The notes: generated from the sequence alone by a model not told the origin. Shown: positions 49,201-58,293, counted from the first letter of the stretch. The stretch is 64,000 nucleotides of DNA from Gammaproteobacteria bacterium (GCA_009937425.1 JAACFO010000004.1:1-64000), one strand, 5' to 3'. Made by a program: numbers and translations.

Positions 49201-49228
49201 AAAAACCGGGGCAGAGACCCATTTCCAG
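49201..49228 (+). repeat. Dispersed REP-like motif variant
   Basis: aaaaaccggggcagagacccatttccag. Confidence 0.6.
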
Positions 49229-49560
49229 CCATTCCGCCAAACGACGGTCAACGAACTCGATGCCGATGGACCCGCTTCTGGTGAAGCGGGTCTTCAGACT
49301 GAATACTAAAACCTGCTAGCACTGTGGTGGGACCGTGAAGGTCATTGCTAGCAGCGCACACACACCCGAGTGCGTCGCGAGGGGCGAGACGCGATGCTCT
49401 ACCCGTCGAGGACGGTCTAAGTCGCCGCGCCTTGGTCATGGTCAAGAAAATCGCATGTCCAGCCGGTAGGTCCGGATCTCTGACCTTGACCCGTACGCGG
49501 CTGTCGACCGAGAAAGGCTATGCTGCCAGTGAAGCACGCGCTCGGCGATGTCACGGCAAA

Positions 49561-49574
49561 TTGATCCGGATCAA
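49561..49574. promoter_or_regulatory. FNR-type binding site upstream of FixL-like kinase
   Basis: TTGAT-ccgg-ATCAA perfect palindrome. Confidence 0.7.
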
Positions 49575-49668
49575 GGAAGGTCCGCGCCAGTTTGCTAGAG
49601 AGAATGGGAAGCGAATGGTCTCGGCGGCCGGAACTCGTCCGCATCGTCGGTCCGGGACAACGGGAGCG

Positions 49669-51606
49669 ATGATGTTCAGGTTCGTTCGATTCTTCTTGCT
49701 AACCAGTGCTCTCGTGGTCGTGGCTATCGTCGTGGTACTGGTGGTACACCGACAAAACGAGGTGAATCGCCTCATCCAGTTTGCGGAACACGAGAATGTG
49801 GCGCTCGCGCAATCGCTGGCCAATACGATCTGGCCGCTTTTCTCGTCATACGTGACAACCGCTTCCACGATAAAAAGCGAGGAACTGCGCGGGCGCCCGG
49901 AGACGGCTCAAATCCGGGCTGTCGTCAAGGACGTATCTCTCGGTCTCCCGATCCTGAAGATCAAGATCTATGACCTGAACGGCCTCACGGTCTACTCCTC
50001 GGAGCCCGACGAGATCGGAGAGAACAAGAGTAACAACCCCGGCCACTTCTCGGCGGCTCGCGAGGGAAAGCCCGCCAGTAAGTTGACCTACCGCGACACC
50101 TTCAGTTCCTTCGAGGGCGCCGTTCAGAATCGCGATCTGGTAGAGAGCTACTTGCCAATTCCGAGCGGTAACGGATCCGCAGAGGGTGTCTTCGAGCTCT
50201 ACACCGACGTCACTCCGTTCCTCGACGGCATAAGGCGCGATACCTTCAAGCTCGCCCTGGGCTTTCTGACGGTCTTCGCGGTCTTGTTCAGCATACTGTT
50301 TCTCTCCGTGCGCCGCGCCGACCACACAATCAAAAGCCAGTATGCGGATATCAATCGGAAGAACGTGGCTTTAGAGCGCGAGATCACAGTGCGCCAGCAG
50401 GCCGAGGCAGAACTCAAGCACGCTCGTGACGATCTCGAGCGACGCGTGGAAGAGCGTACGCAAAAACTCACCCGGGAGGTTGCCGAGCGCAAACAAGCCG
50501 AGGAGAACGCGCGCAAGCTGTCCCGAGCGGTGGAACAGAGTCCCGCTATGACTATCATCACAGATCTCAGCGGACACATCGAATACGTCAATCCGCGGTT
50601 CACGCATGTGACCGGCTACACGCTCGAGGACGTGATGGGGAAAACACCGCGGATCCTGAAGTCCGGAGAAACGCCGCCCGAGGTCTACCGGGAGCTCTGG
50701 ACAACCATCACGTCGGGTAGGGATTGGCAGGGGAAGTTACACAACCGAAAAAAGGATCGAACCCTCTACTGGGCCGCTGTCTCTATTTCGCCGATAACCG
50801 ACAAGGAGGGAACCCTCACGCACTTCCTCGGTTCCGCCGAGGACATCACGGAACGCAGGCAGGCCGATGATGAAGCGAGGCGTCACCGCAACGAGCTGGC
50901 CCATTTCGGACGCGTCAGCAGCCTGGGAGAAATGGCGACGAGCCTGGCACACGAGCTTAACCAGCCCCTGACCGTCATCTCGGGATGCGCGCAGTTTTGT
51001 CTGAATCGACTGCGAACCGACAAAGGCGAACCGAAGGATCTATTGGATTCTCTCGAGCAGGCCGCAGAGCAGGCGGAACGCGCCAACCAGATCGTTCGAC
51101 GGGTGCGAAGTTTCATCCAGAAGAAAGAGCCGGAACGAAAAGAAATCGACGTTAACGATACGATTCGGGCCGTGTCGAATATTTTGCGCTCGGATGCACG
51201 CGAGCACAATTCCGATATTGAACTCGAGCTGGCAGGAGATCTGCCTCCGGTAACCGCTGATTCCATCGAGGTACAACAGGTCGTCGTGAACCTCGTTCAT
51301 AACGGTGTAGAGGTAATGGTGCAGAGCGTACCGGCGCCACGACTTATCACCATCCGTACCGCTGCTCGAGACGGAACGGTCGAGATAGCCGTGCACAACA
51401 CCGGAAACGAGATACCGGCCGAGGACTTGGACCGACTGTTTCAGCCTTTCTTCACGACCAAGTCGACGGGCCTCGGCATGGGACTGTCCATAAGCCGCAC
51501 CATCGTCGAGGCGCACGGTGGCCGCTTGTGGGCAACCTCGTCTCGCGAGTCAGGCACGGAGTTTCACTTCACGCTTCCTGTCGCTGACACAGGGAGACAG
51601 CGATGA
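49669..51606 (+). CDS. PAS-domain sensor histidine kinase (FixL/NtrB-like)
   Basis: TM MMFRFVRFFLLTSALVVVAIVVVLVV; PAS motif; SSLGEMATSLAHELNQPLTVISG H-box; STGLGMGLSISRTIVEAHGGRL; ORF track start 49345 likely too early. Confidence 0.9.
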   Translation: MMFRFVRFFLLTSALVVVAIVVVLVVHRQNEVNRLIQFAEHENVALAQSLANTIWPLFSSYVTTASTIKSEELRGRPETAQIRAVVKDVSLGLPILKIKIYDLNGLTVYSSEPDEIGENKSNNPGHFSAAREGKPASKLTYRDTFSSFEGAVQNRDLVESYLPIPSGNGSAEGVFELYTDVTPFLDGIRRDTFKLALGFLTVFAVLFSILFLSVRRADHTIKSQYADINRKNVALEREITVRQQAEAELKHARDDLERRVEERTQKLTREVAERKQAEENARKLSRAVEQSPAMTIITDLSGHIEYVNPRFTHVTGYTLEDVMGKTPRILKSGETPPEVYRELWTTITSGRDWQGKLHNRKKDRTLYWAAVSISPITDKEGTLTHFLGSAEDITERRQADDEARRHRNELAHFGRVSSLGEMATSLAHELNQPLTVISGCAQFCLNRLRTDKGEPKDLLDSLEQAAEQAERANQIVRRVRSFIQKKEPERKEIDVNDTIRAVSNILRSDAREHNSDIELELAGDLPPVTADSIEVQQVVVNLVHNGVEVMVQSVPAPRLITIRTAARDGTVEIAVHNTGNEIPAEDLDRLFQPFFTTKSTGLGMGLSISRTIVEAHGGRLWATSSRESGTEFHFTLPVADTGRQR

Positions 51607-52217
51607 ACGCCTCCGAGCCAACTGTCTTCGTCGTCGATGACGACCATGCGGTGCGGCGTTTCCTGTGCGGATTGATAACGTCCATAGACGTCCCGGTGGA
51701 AGCTTACGCCTCGGCGCAGGACTTTCTCGACAGCTACGAACCCGGTCGCGCGGGTTGCTTGCTGCTCGACATACGGATGCCGGAGATGAGCGGTCTCGAG
51801 TTGCAACAGGAGCTCGACAGGCGGGCAATCGATCTTCCCGTGATCATTCTGACAGGACACGGCAACGTGCAGGTTGCGGTAAATGCCATGAAGGCCGGGG
51901 CGGTCGACTTCATCGAGAAGCCGTTTAACAACGAGCTGCTGCTGGACCGGGTCCAAAGAGCGTTGTCGGAGGGTGTCAAGGCGCGCGAGGCCCGGCTCGG
52001 GCAAGAGGCAATCAAGGATCGGATGGCCCGGTTAACGCCGCGAGAACGCCAGGTCCTGGAGCAGGTGATTGCCGGGGACACGAACAAGGGCGTGGCGCGC
52101 CAGCTCGGTATAAGCGAGAAGACCGTGGAGCTGCATCGCTCGCGGGTAATGGAGAAAATGCAGGCTGGATCCCTGGCCGCTCTTGTCAAGATGATATCGG
52201 CGGTGCAGGCCTCCTAG
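51603..52217 (+). CDS. FixJ-family response regulator
   Basis: VFVVDDDHAVRRFLCGLI...LLLDIRMPEMSGLELQQEL...LTPRERQVLEQVIAGDTNKGVARQLGISEKTVELHRSRVMEKM; 4-nt overlap with the kinase. Confidence 0.93.
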   Translation: MNASEPTVFVVDDDHAVRRFLCGLITSIDVPVEAYASAQDFLDSYEPGRAGCLLLDIRMPEMSGLELQQELDRRAIDLPVIILTGHGNVQVAVNAMKAGAVDFIEKPFNNELLLDRVQRALSEGVKAREARLGQEAIKDRMARLTPRERQVLEQVIAGDTNKGVARQLGISEKTVELHRSRVMEKMQAGSLAALVKMISAVQAS

Positions 52218-52365
52218 GGAAAACCCCTATCTCGTTGCTAGTTCACCCCTATTTTCCCCGTTTGTCTGAAGCGTTATGTTGACTCGTGAGAGGAGTCGAG
52301 ACCTGTGCGAGTGACGGGTTCGACAAAAGGCAAATCCAGCTGTCTTATCGAAGAGGTAAAGAAGG

Positions 52366-52848
52366 ATGAGCACGTTAACGAAAATTATGGTCGCCGTGGT
52401 CAGCAGCGTGTTTCTGTTGTCCCCGGTTGCTTTCGCGGGCGGCAATCTCGCCAAGCAGAAACCCATCGAGGTGCGTTTGGACATGGGTAAGGACAGTGCC
52501 GGGGATCACAAGTTTTATCCGGACAAACTGACCTTCGAGACGGGCAAGCTCTACAAGCTGGTGCTCCACAATCCCAGTGACAGCAAGCACTATTTCACCT
52601 CTCCCGACTTCGTGAGCCGCGTCTACACCCGCAAGGTGCAGGTGATGGACGATCTCGGGGCGGGCGCCAAGCAGATTGGTGAAATCAAAGGGGCTGTGAG
52701 CGAGGTCGAGATATATCCGGGTGGCACAACTGAGTGGTGGTTCGTTCCCGTGGCCACAGGCAACGCTACCGTGTGGTGCCATATCAAAGACAAGGACGGT
52801 AAGACCCATCGCGACAAGGGAATGGAAGGCATGATTACCATCTTGTAG
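52366..52848 (+). CDS. Exported cupredoxin-like protein
   Basis: Signal peptide; FYPDKLTFETGKLYKLVLHNPSDSKHYFTSPDF...YPGGTTEWWFVPVATGNATVWCHIKDKDGKTHRDKGMEGMITI. Confidence 0.82.
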   Translation: MSTLTKIMVAVVSSVFLLSPVAFAGGNLAKQKPIEVRLDMGKDSAGDHKFYPDKLTFETGKLYKLVLHNPSDSKHYFTSPDFVSRVYTRKVQVMDDLGAGAKQIGEIKGAVSEVEIYPGGTTEWWFVPVATGNATVWCHIKDKDGKTHRDKGMEGMITIL

Positions 52849-52931
52849 TGAGCTCGGGGACATGACGTCCATCGAAACCGAGCGGCGTGGACCCGGGTAC
52901 TGTGCCCGGGTCCACGAAAGGTGCCAGTGCA

Positions 52932-54047
52932 ATGGGTAAGTCCTTCGACGTTCGTCTCGATCGCCTACTCGTGGGCCTAATTGTAAGCGCGATGTTGGTC
53001 GTCGGAACTTGTGACGCGGGCGCAACTGCCGAGACGCTCGATGGCAGAGCCATCGTGGTGCGTGAGTGTGCAGGCTGCCATCAGCTCCGACCTCCGGCTG
53101 CGAGCACCTTCGAGACGCTTCTGGATCGCACGGCACCCGATCTCTTCTACGCCGGAAGCAAGTTCAGACAAGAGTGGCTTGTGGACTGGCTGCAAGATTC
53201 CACGCCTATCCGCTACTCCGGTGTCGTCTACCTCAATCATCTCGGATCTGTCGGGGACAAGGACCGAATCGCCGTCGATACGGTCCAATCGTGTTCCGCA
53301 AAGCTCGATCCCGAGCGCGCCGAAGCCGTCACCGAGTATCTGATGACCCTCGAGGACGCGACCATGAAAACCGGCGTGATTGAGCCGGGCAAGAAGTTCA
53401 GTAAGCCGAAGGCGCTGAGATTGTTTCGCAAGCAGCTTCCTTGTATCGGATGCCATACCGTCCGATGGGGTAAGAGGGTCATGGGGGGCGTCTCGGGACC
53501 GAATCTCACCGACGCCGGCAATCGACTGAATCCAGACTGGGTGTACGCGAGAATCGAGAACCCCCAGCATTGGGATCCCAAGACCTGGATGCCGAGGGTA
53601 GAGATGTCGCACAAGAAACGTGAGCTCCTGACCCTTTTCATCAACACCATGAAGTCGCCGGCCAGGATCGATCTCGAGAAGCGCGACGCCGTAGCCCAAG
53701 GATCCGCGGCGCCGATGTCGGTATTCGTAACTCGGGAGGCAGCCAGCAGGAGTGAGGCGGAAAAGAACTATCGACTCTACTGCGTCCAGTGCCACGGCTC
53801 TCGGGGCAACGGCAGAGGGATCAACGACACGGCCGGCGGCTTGCCCGTGTCACCAAGAAACCATTTGTACGCCGAGGAAATGAGTCAGCTCAGCGACGAG
53901 GAACTCGGCATGGCGATCGCCGAGGGTGGCGATGCTGTGCAGAAGTCGGGGCTCATGCCCCCTTGGGGCGAGACCTTGTCCGCACAGGAGATCGACGACT
54001 TGGTGTTGTATCTCCGGCAGCTATGTCGGTGTGAAGCCGGTGGCTGA
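52932..54047 (+). CDS. Triheme c-type cytochrome
   Basis: Three CXXCH motifs: CAGCH, CIGCH, CVQCH; N-terminal signal. Confidence 0.9.
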   Translation: MGKSFDVRLDRLLVGLIVSAMLVVGTCDAGATAETLDGRAIVVRECAGCHQLRPPAASTFETLLDRTAPDLFYAGSKFRQEWLVDWLQDSTPIRYSGVVYLNHLGSVGDKDRIAVDTVQSCSAKLDPERAEAVTEYLMTLEDATMKTGVIEPGKKFSKPKALRLFRKQLPCIGCHTVRWGKRVMGGVSGPNLTDAGNRLNPDWVYARIENPQHWDPKTWMPRVEMSHKKRELLTLFINTMKSPARIDLEKRDAVAQGSAAPMSVFVTREAASRSEAEKNYRLYCVQCHGSRGNGRGINDTAGGLPVSPRNHLYAEEMSQLSDEELGMAIAEGGDAVQKSGLMPPWGETLSAQEIDDLVLYLRQLCRCEAGG

Positions 54048-54160
54048 GCGTCGATGAGACTGCCGGGATGTTATCCGAGGCCTACTGCGCAAACATCACA
54101 CTGCCCGATTATGTCGTGCAGCTCCCGGCTCAGCGTGTTCCTTGTTCCTCCGTTCCAAAG

Positions 54161-54604
54161 ATGCACCTGCACCTATCGACGGGCGTTCCTACAACGATAG
54201 GAGAGGTAACGAACACGCCACACATAATTCACATCCTACTGGTTCTGACGGTGGTTTTGTTCGCCACGCCCACCGCCGCCGATCACATGTACGTCGACAC
54301 CGAGACCTTGTCCGGCTGGTGCGAGCCCTACAAGGTTGGCGACCCCGGCCCCGGACCGCTGTGCGCAGGATACATCAATGGCGTCGCGGACATTCTCGCG
54401 CACGGGGTACCGCTGCACGCCCAATGGGCCTGTATTCCCCATACGGTGAGTCTGAACGAACTTCGGAATTTAATCTTCCTTCAGTTGGATCTGGTCGTCA
54501 ATGAGTTGGATCAGGATTCCAGTGGCGGCCATAAGAACGCCCACATATGGGTGGCCGAAGTGTTGGCGGGCGCTTATCCCTGTTTTCCTCCCAATGGGGA
54601 GTGA
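54161..54604 (+). CDS. Rap1a/Tai-like secreted protein
   Basis: DTETLSGWCEPYKVGDPGPGPLCAGYINGVADILAHG...CIPHTVSLNELRNLIFLQL; start uncertain. Confidence 0.6.
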   Translation: MHLHLSTGVPTTIGEVTNTPHIIHILLVLTVVLFATPTAADHMYVDTETLSGWCEPYKVGDPGPGPLCAGYINGVADILAHGVPLHAQWACIPHTVSLNELRNLIFLQLDLVVNELDQDSSGGHKNAHIWVAEVLAGAYPCFPPNGE

Positions 54605-54780
54605 ATAGCGCGCACCGATTCTCGCCGTGAGGCGTACCGGCTCGGCGAACCGGCCCCGCACGGCGGCGGGCCGGCGGATGCTCGACGAGCGCTCTGCTTT
54701 TCCGATTAGTAATCTGGGAATAACCTGGAAAATTGGTCCGGCTCCAAGCACGAGGAGCCATTGGTGTTTGATAATGCGGG

Positions 54781-54823
54781 TGGCTACGGGTGAACTTGAA
54801 CCACCGACCTCAGCATTATGAGG
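54781..54823 (-). other. tRNA-Met(CAT) 3' half (truncated; att-site footprint)
   Basis: Minus strand CTCATAATGCTGAGGTCGGTGGTTCAAGTTCACCCGTAGCCA: anticodon loop, T-arm and acceptor 3' strand present, no matching 5' half. Confidence 0.75.
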
Positions 54824-55026
54824 GCAGAGATTCATCACTAACCTATTATCTTGGCTAACTAATTACCGGGGCGATCATTGCAAGAGTGCTGGGCCGGTGC
54901 CTAAAAACACGCCCGAGCGAATTTCGGCCACGCGAGGACATTCTTGCAGAACTCGGACTGGGCTCAGCCTCTCCTGAGACTGCCTTGTCTCCCCGGCAGA
55001 CATCCTGAACTCAACAACTGAACGAG

Positions 55027-55070
55027 TTCTGGACACCCACTAAATGGTCCGGAAACGTGGGCGTCCAGAA
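55027..55070. repeat. Long inverted repeat (14-bp arms, 13/14 paired)
   Basis: ttctggacacccac ... gtgggcgtccagaa. Confidence 0.7.
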
Positions 55071-55190
55071 ATTCTCCTGATGTGCTTTTTCCTCGCGCTG
55101 GTGGCCGCTGTTTCCATCCAGGGGAGGCTACCGGCGTAGTTCAGCCGCCCGGCCGTCGTTCTTCCCCGGTCATCGCTTCTCGCCGGGGCA

Positions 55191-55436
55191 GTGCTGATCA
55201 TGGAGAGCACGGAGGGATCGCTCGCGCACCTGGACTCCAGCACGGCGCTCGGTGCCGCGCGAGTGCTCGAGCGAGCCGGTGGCATCGCCGGGTTTCTTTT
55301 CATTGGCGCCCTCACGGATTATGCTGGCTACTCCGGAGCGATTGGGATCGTCGGGCTGATCGTCTTGGCAGAAGCCCTCGGGTTCGTCGTTTCGCTTGAG
55401 CACGGCCGGAGTGCAAATACCGGGAGGGGTCCATGA
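55191..55436 (+). pseudogene. Possible remnant of a transporter C-terminus
   Basis: LGAARVLERAGGIAGFLFIGALTDYAGYSGAIGIVGLIVLAEALGFVVSLEHG, no upstream intact ORF. Confidence 0.4.
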
Positions 55437-56440
55437 ATATGCCCGCGCGTCTGGTTCTGCCTGGTCTCGTTCTCGCTCTCGCCTTCACGCTCACTCCCCG
55501 CGAAACCGATGCCCGAATGAAAATCGGCATGGTAGTCTGGATCGGCTGTGAGGACGTTTGTCGCGGGTTCAAGGACTATGTAGCAGAGAGAAAGATTGAC
55601 GCCGATGTCATCGTTCTCAACGCAGACCAGGACAAATCGAAGCTGCCCGGTTTCGTGGATAAGCTGCGCGCGGAGAAGGTCGATCTCGCGGTCACGTGGG
55701 GCACCAAGGTGACGATGGGCATAGCGGGTCCCCTCTCTGATAGCGAGAATCCCCGTTTCCTGAACGACATTCCCGTGGTCTTCACCGTCGTGTCGGATCC
55801 GATAGGCTCGGGAATAATCGAGAGCTTCGAGCGGACCGGACGGAAGAACGTGACCGGCACGCGCAATCGCGTCCCAGAAAGCGTGAACATCAAAAGCATT
55901 CGCCTCTACATGCCGAAGTTCGACCATCTTGGAATTCTCTACGACGAGAGCGCGCCGAACTCGACTGGCAAGGTCGACGAGATCCGAGGTTTGACGGGCT
56001 CACTCAAGTTCAAGCTGAGCGCTCTGGCTTTGAAATCCCTCGCGGACGGCGCGCCGGATCCGGACTCCATCGAGCCTGCCATCGCTGCATTGAAAGACAT
56101 CGGTGTGCAGTTCATCTACCTCGGCTCCAGCTCGTTTCTCGAAAGGCAGACGGATCGATTCACGGGGGCGGCGGTCGCTGCGGGTCTGCCGGTGTTGACT
56201 CCCTACGAGCATATGGTGAAAGACTCGAATGCCCTCATGTCGATCGCAGCCCGCGACTATGACGTAGGCAAGCTCGCGGGCGTACAGGTAGAACGGATCC
56301 TGGTGGAGGGAACCGAGCCCGGTGACATACCTGTGCTTCCCATGGAGGAGTTCGCGTATCTGGTCAATATGCAGGCCGCCAGAAAGCTCAACCTGTACCC
56401 GCCGATCGAATTTTTCCAGTTCGTGGAGCTGGTGAATTAA
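55433..56440 (+). CDS. ABC transporter substrate-binding protein-like (ABC_sub_bind/TrpX-type)
   Basis: KLPGFVDKLRAEKVDLAVTWGTKVTMGIAGP...DIPVVFTVVSDPIGSGIIES...GTRNRVPESVNIKSIRLYMPKFDHLGILYDESAPNS. Confidence 0.85.
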   Translation: MNMPARLVLPGLVLALAFTLTPRETDARMKIGMVVWIGCEDVCRGFKDYVAERKIDADVIVLNADQDKSKLPGFVDKLRAEKVDLAVTWGTKVTMGIAGPLSDSENPRFLNDIPVVFTVVSDPIGSGIIESFERTGRKNVTGTRNRVPESVNIKSIRLYMPKFDHLGILYDESAPNSTGKVDEIRGLTGSLKFKLSALALKSLADGAPDPDSIEPAIAALKDIGVQFIYLGSSSFLERQTDRFTGAAVAAGLPVLTPYEHMVKDSNALMSIAARDYDVGKLAGVQVERILVEGTEPGDIPVLPMEEFAYLVNMQAARKLNLYPPIEFFQFVELVN

Positions 56441-56601
56441 CTAGCATCGGAAGAGCTCCATCTACTGGAACTGCAAGAATCGAAGAAGGCCAGGAGTACA
56501 ACGACCGCCTCAAAATGGCGCCGACTGAGTGGGGCCGGATCGAGCGTGCATCCGCGGCACGGATGGTGCTGGAGCCGAAACGGCGAGTTCAGTTTTTGAG
56601 T

Positions 56602-56817
56602 GACGAAGGTGGTAAGGAGGAAGGACAACGATGAGCCATCGAAACGATGGCGCACGCGGAGGGACTCTAACCCCGACCACCTGGTTCGAAGTCACACCGA
56701 CCAATTCAGCGTTTCAACTAGAACAGTCACTTGCGACGCTTGCCGCATTCGCAAACCCGACGTAACTCGCTGATTTCCTGTGTCACCAAATGTTATCGTG
56801 GCACAAATCTGGCACAT
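56602..56817 (-). repeat. Cassette repeat copy 1: tRNA-Arg(TCG) 3' half plus integrase-like C-terminal coding tail
   Basis: Minus strand ...MCQICATITFGDTGNQRVTSGLRMRQASQVTVLVETLNWSV* followed by CTTCGAACCAGGTGGTCGGGGTTAGAGTCCCTCCGCGTGCGCCA and hairpin GCCATCG-TTT-CGATGGC. Confidence 0.85.
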
Positions 56818-57101
56818 CCGATTTCATCGTAGCGAGTTGGCAGAATCGCTGTGGCGAGCCCGGGCCAGCTGTGCGGCCCACCGCTCGACGACATCGACCA
56901 GAGCCCCGCCTTCGACCTGACGGAGCCGGCACCGCCGCCCGCTCCAGTTTTGGTGCTAGCCGAGCACCCGCCACTCCCGAGTAGCCGGCAGGGACGTTGG
57001 ATCTCCTATCCTTCATCACGCGCGCACACTATCCCGAGCGACACCGGACAGCGCAAAATTGCAGGGCAGGGCCAATTCTCGAAATCCAGGGGAAGTTATC
57101 G

Positions 57102-57938
57102 GTGGCATCAAGAGGGCTGCTTACGCTGGTCGTCATGGGGCTGGGTAGCGCGTGCATCGGCTGTGCCTCGATGATTAATTCGGTCGCGTTCCAGCCCAGC
57201 GATGGCGGTGGCGACGGCCTGATCGGCGGTGATCCCTCCGTCATCGAGAAAATCATCCCCGCCGCGGACGGTGTAGCGCTGCATGCCTATTACCTTCCCA
57301 AAGATACCAGTGACCAGGCAGTCATCTTTTTCCATGGCAACCACGGAAACTCGACCCGGCGTCTGGGCCAGGCCAGATCGCTGCGCGAGCTGGGGGTTGC
57401 GGTGCTTCTCTTGAGCTACCGGGGGTATCCCAAGAGCGGCGGCACGGCCTCGGAGCAAGGCGTATATTTGGACGCCGAAGCGGTATTGAGCTACCTGAGC
57501 GAAGATTTGGGATACGCGAAGCCGAGCACGTTCATTCTGGGCCGATCATTGGGCTCGGCGGTGGCCATCGACGTCGCCCAGGATCAGCCGCTGGCGGGAT
57601 TGATCCTGGTCTCTCCAATCTCCTCCGGAGCAGACTTCGCCGACTACCACGGCCTGGGATGGGCAAGGTGGCTGGTGGGAGATTCGTTCGACTCCCTGGA
57701 GAAGCTCGAGCGGGTAACGAGTCCCATCCTCATCATTCACGGAAGCGAAGACAGCACGCTGCCGATTGAAATGGGCCGGGCGCTTTATGCCGCGGCGCCA
57801 TCCGGGTCGACTCTGATAGAGGTCCCGGGCGCGGGACACAATGATCTCATTTCGAGAGCTGGCCGGTGTTACTGGGTCTGGATATCCCGCTTCATTCGCG
57901 GCGCCCGACCGGTTGGCGACACACAGTGTCCGGAGTAA
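57102..57938 (+). CDS. Alpha/beta hydrolase, putative lipoprotein (cassette cargo 1)
   Basis: VIFFHGNHGNSTRRLGQARSLRELGVAVLLLSYRGYPKSGG...GRSLGSAVAIDVAQDQP...ILIIHGSEDSTLP; lipobox LGSACIGCA; start uncertain. Confidence 0.85.
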   Translation: MASRGLLTLVVMGLGSACIGCASMINSVAFQPSDGGGDGLIGGDPSVIEKIIPAADGVALHAYYLPKDTSDQAVIFFHGNHGNSTRRLGQARSLRELGVAVLLLSYRGYPKSGGTASEQGVYLDAEAVLSYLSEDLGYAKPSTFILGRSLGSAVAIDVAQDQPLAGLILVSPISSGADFADYHGLGWARWLVGDSFDSLEKLERVTSPILIIHGSEDSTLPIEMGRALYAAAPSGSTLIEVPGAGHNDLISRAGRCYWVWISRFIRGARPVGDTQCPE

Positions 57939-58001
57939 ATGTCGATACGGAATCCAGCAATTGTCACGTCTCGTGCCGTTGGTGGCACAAACTTGTCACA
58001 T

Positions 58002-58218
58002 GACAAAGGCGGTAAGGAGGTAAGGAAACGCTAAGCCATCGAAACGATGGCGCGCCCGGAGGGACTCGAACCCCCGATCACCTGTTTCGAAGTCACACTG
58101 ATTGATCTGGATTATCAACTAGAATAGTCAGTTGCGATGCTTGCCGCATTCGCATAACCGACGTAACTCGCTGTTTTCCAGCTTCACTCAGTGTCACAGT
58201 GGCACAAGTTTGGCACAC
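58002..58218 (-). repeat. Cassette repeat copy 2
   Basis: Minus strand VCQTCATVTLSEAGKQRVTSVMRMRQASQLTILVDNPDQSV* then CTTCGAAACAGGTGATCGGGGGTTCGAGTCCCTCCGGGCGCGCCA and perfect hairpin 58035-58051. Confidence 0.88.
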
Positions 58219-58293
58219 TTACTTATTGACTGACGCCTACAGAGCGCTGGGAAAGGCGCTTCGCCCCACCTACGTCGAGTGGATTTCGGCCCC

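Noticed and set aside
54470-54838. 122-aa minus ORF MMNLCPHNAEVGGSSSPVATRII...
   Set aside because: Read-through of the tRNA-Met 3' half (CPHNAEVGGSSSPVAT is the translated T-arm/acceptor), a classic false ORF
58045-58090. Functional tRNA-Arg(TCG) gene in the cassette repeats
   Set aside because: Only the 3' half from the anticodon loop is present; no 5' acceptor or D-arm, and copies 1 and 5 carry a T-loop C56-to-A change
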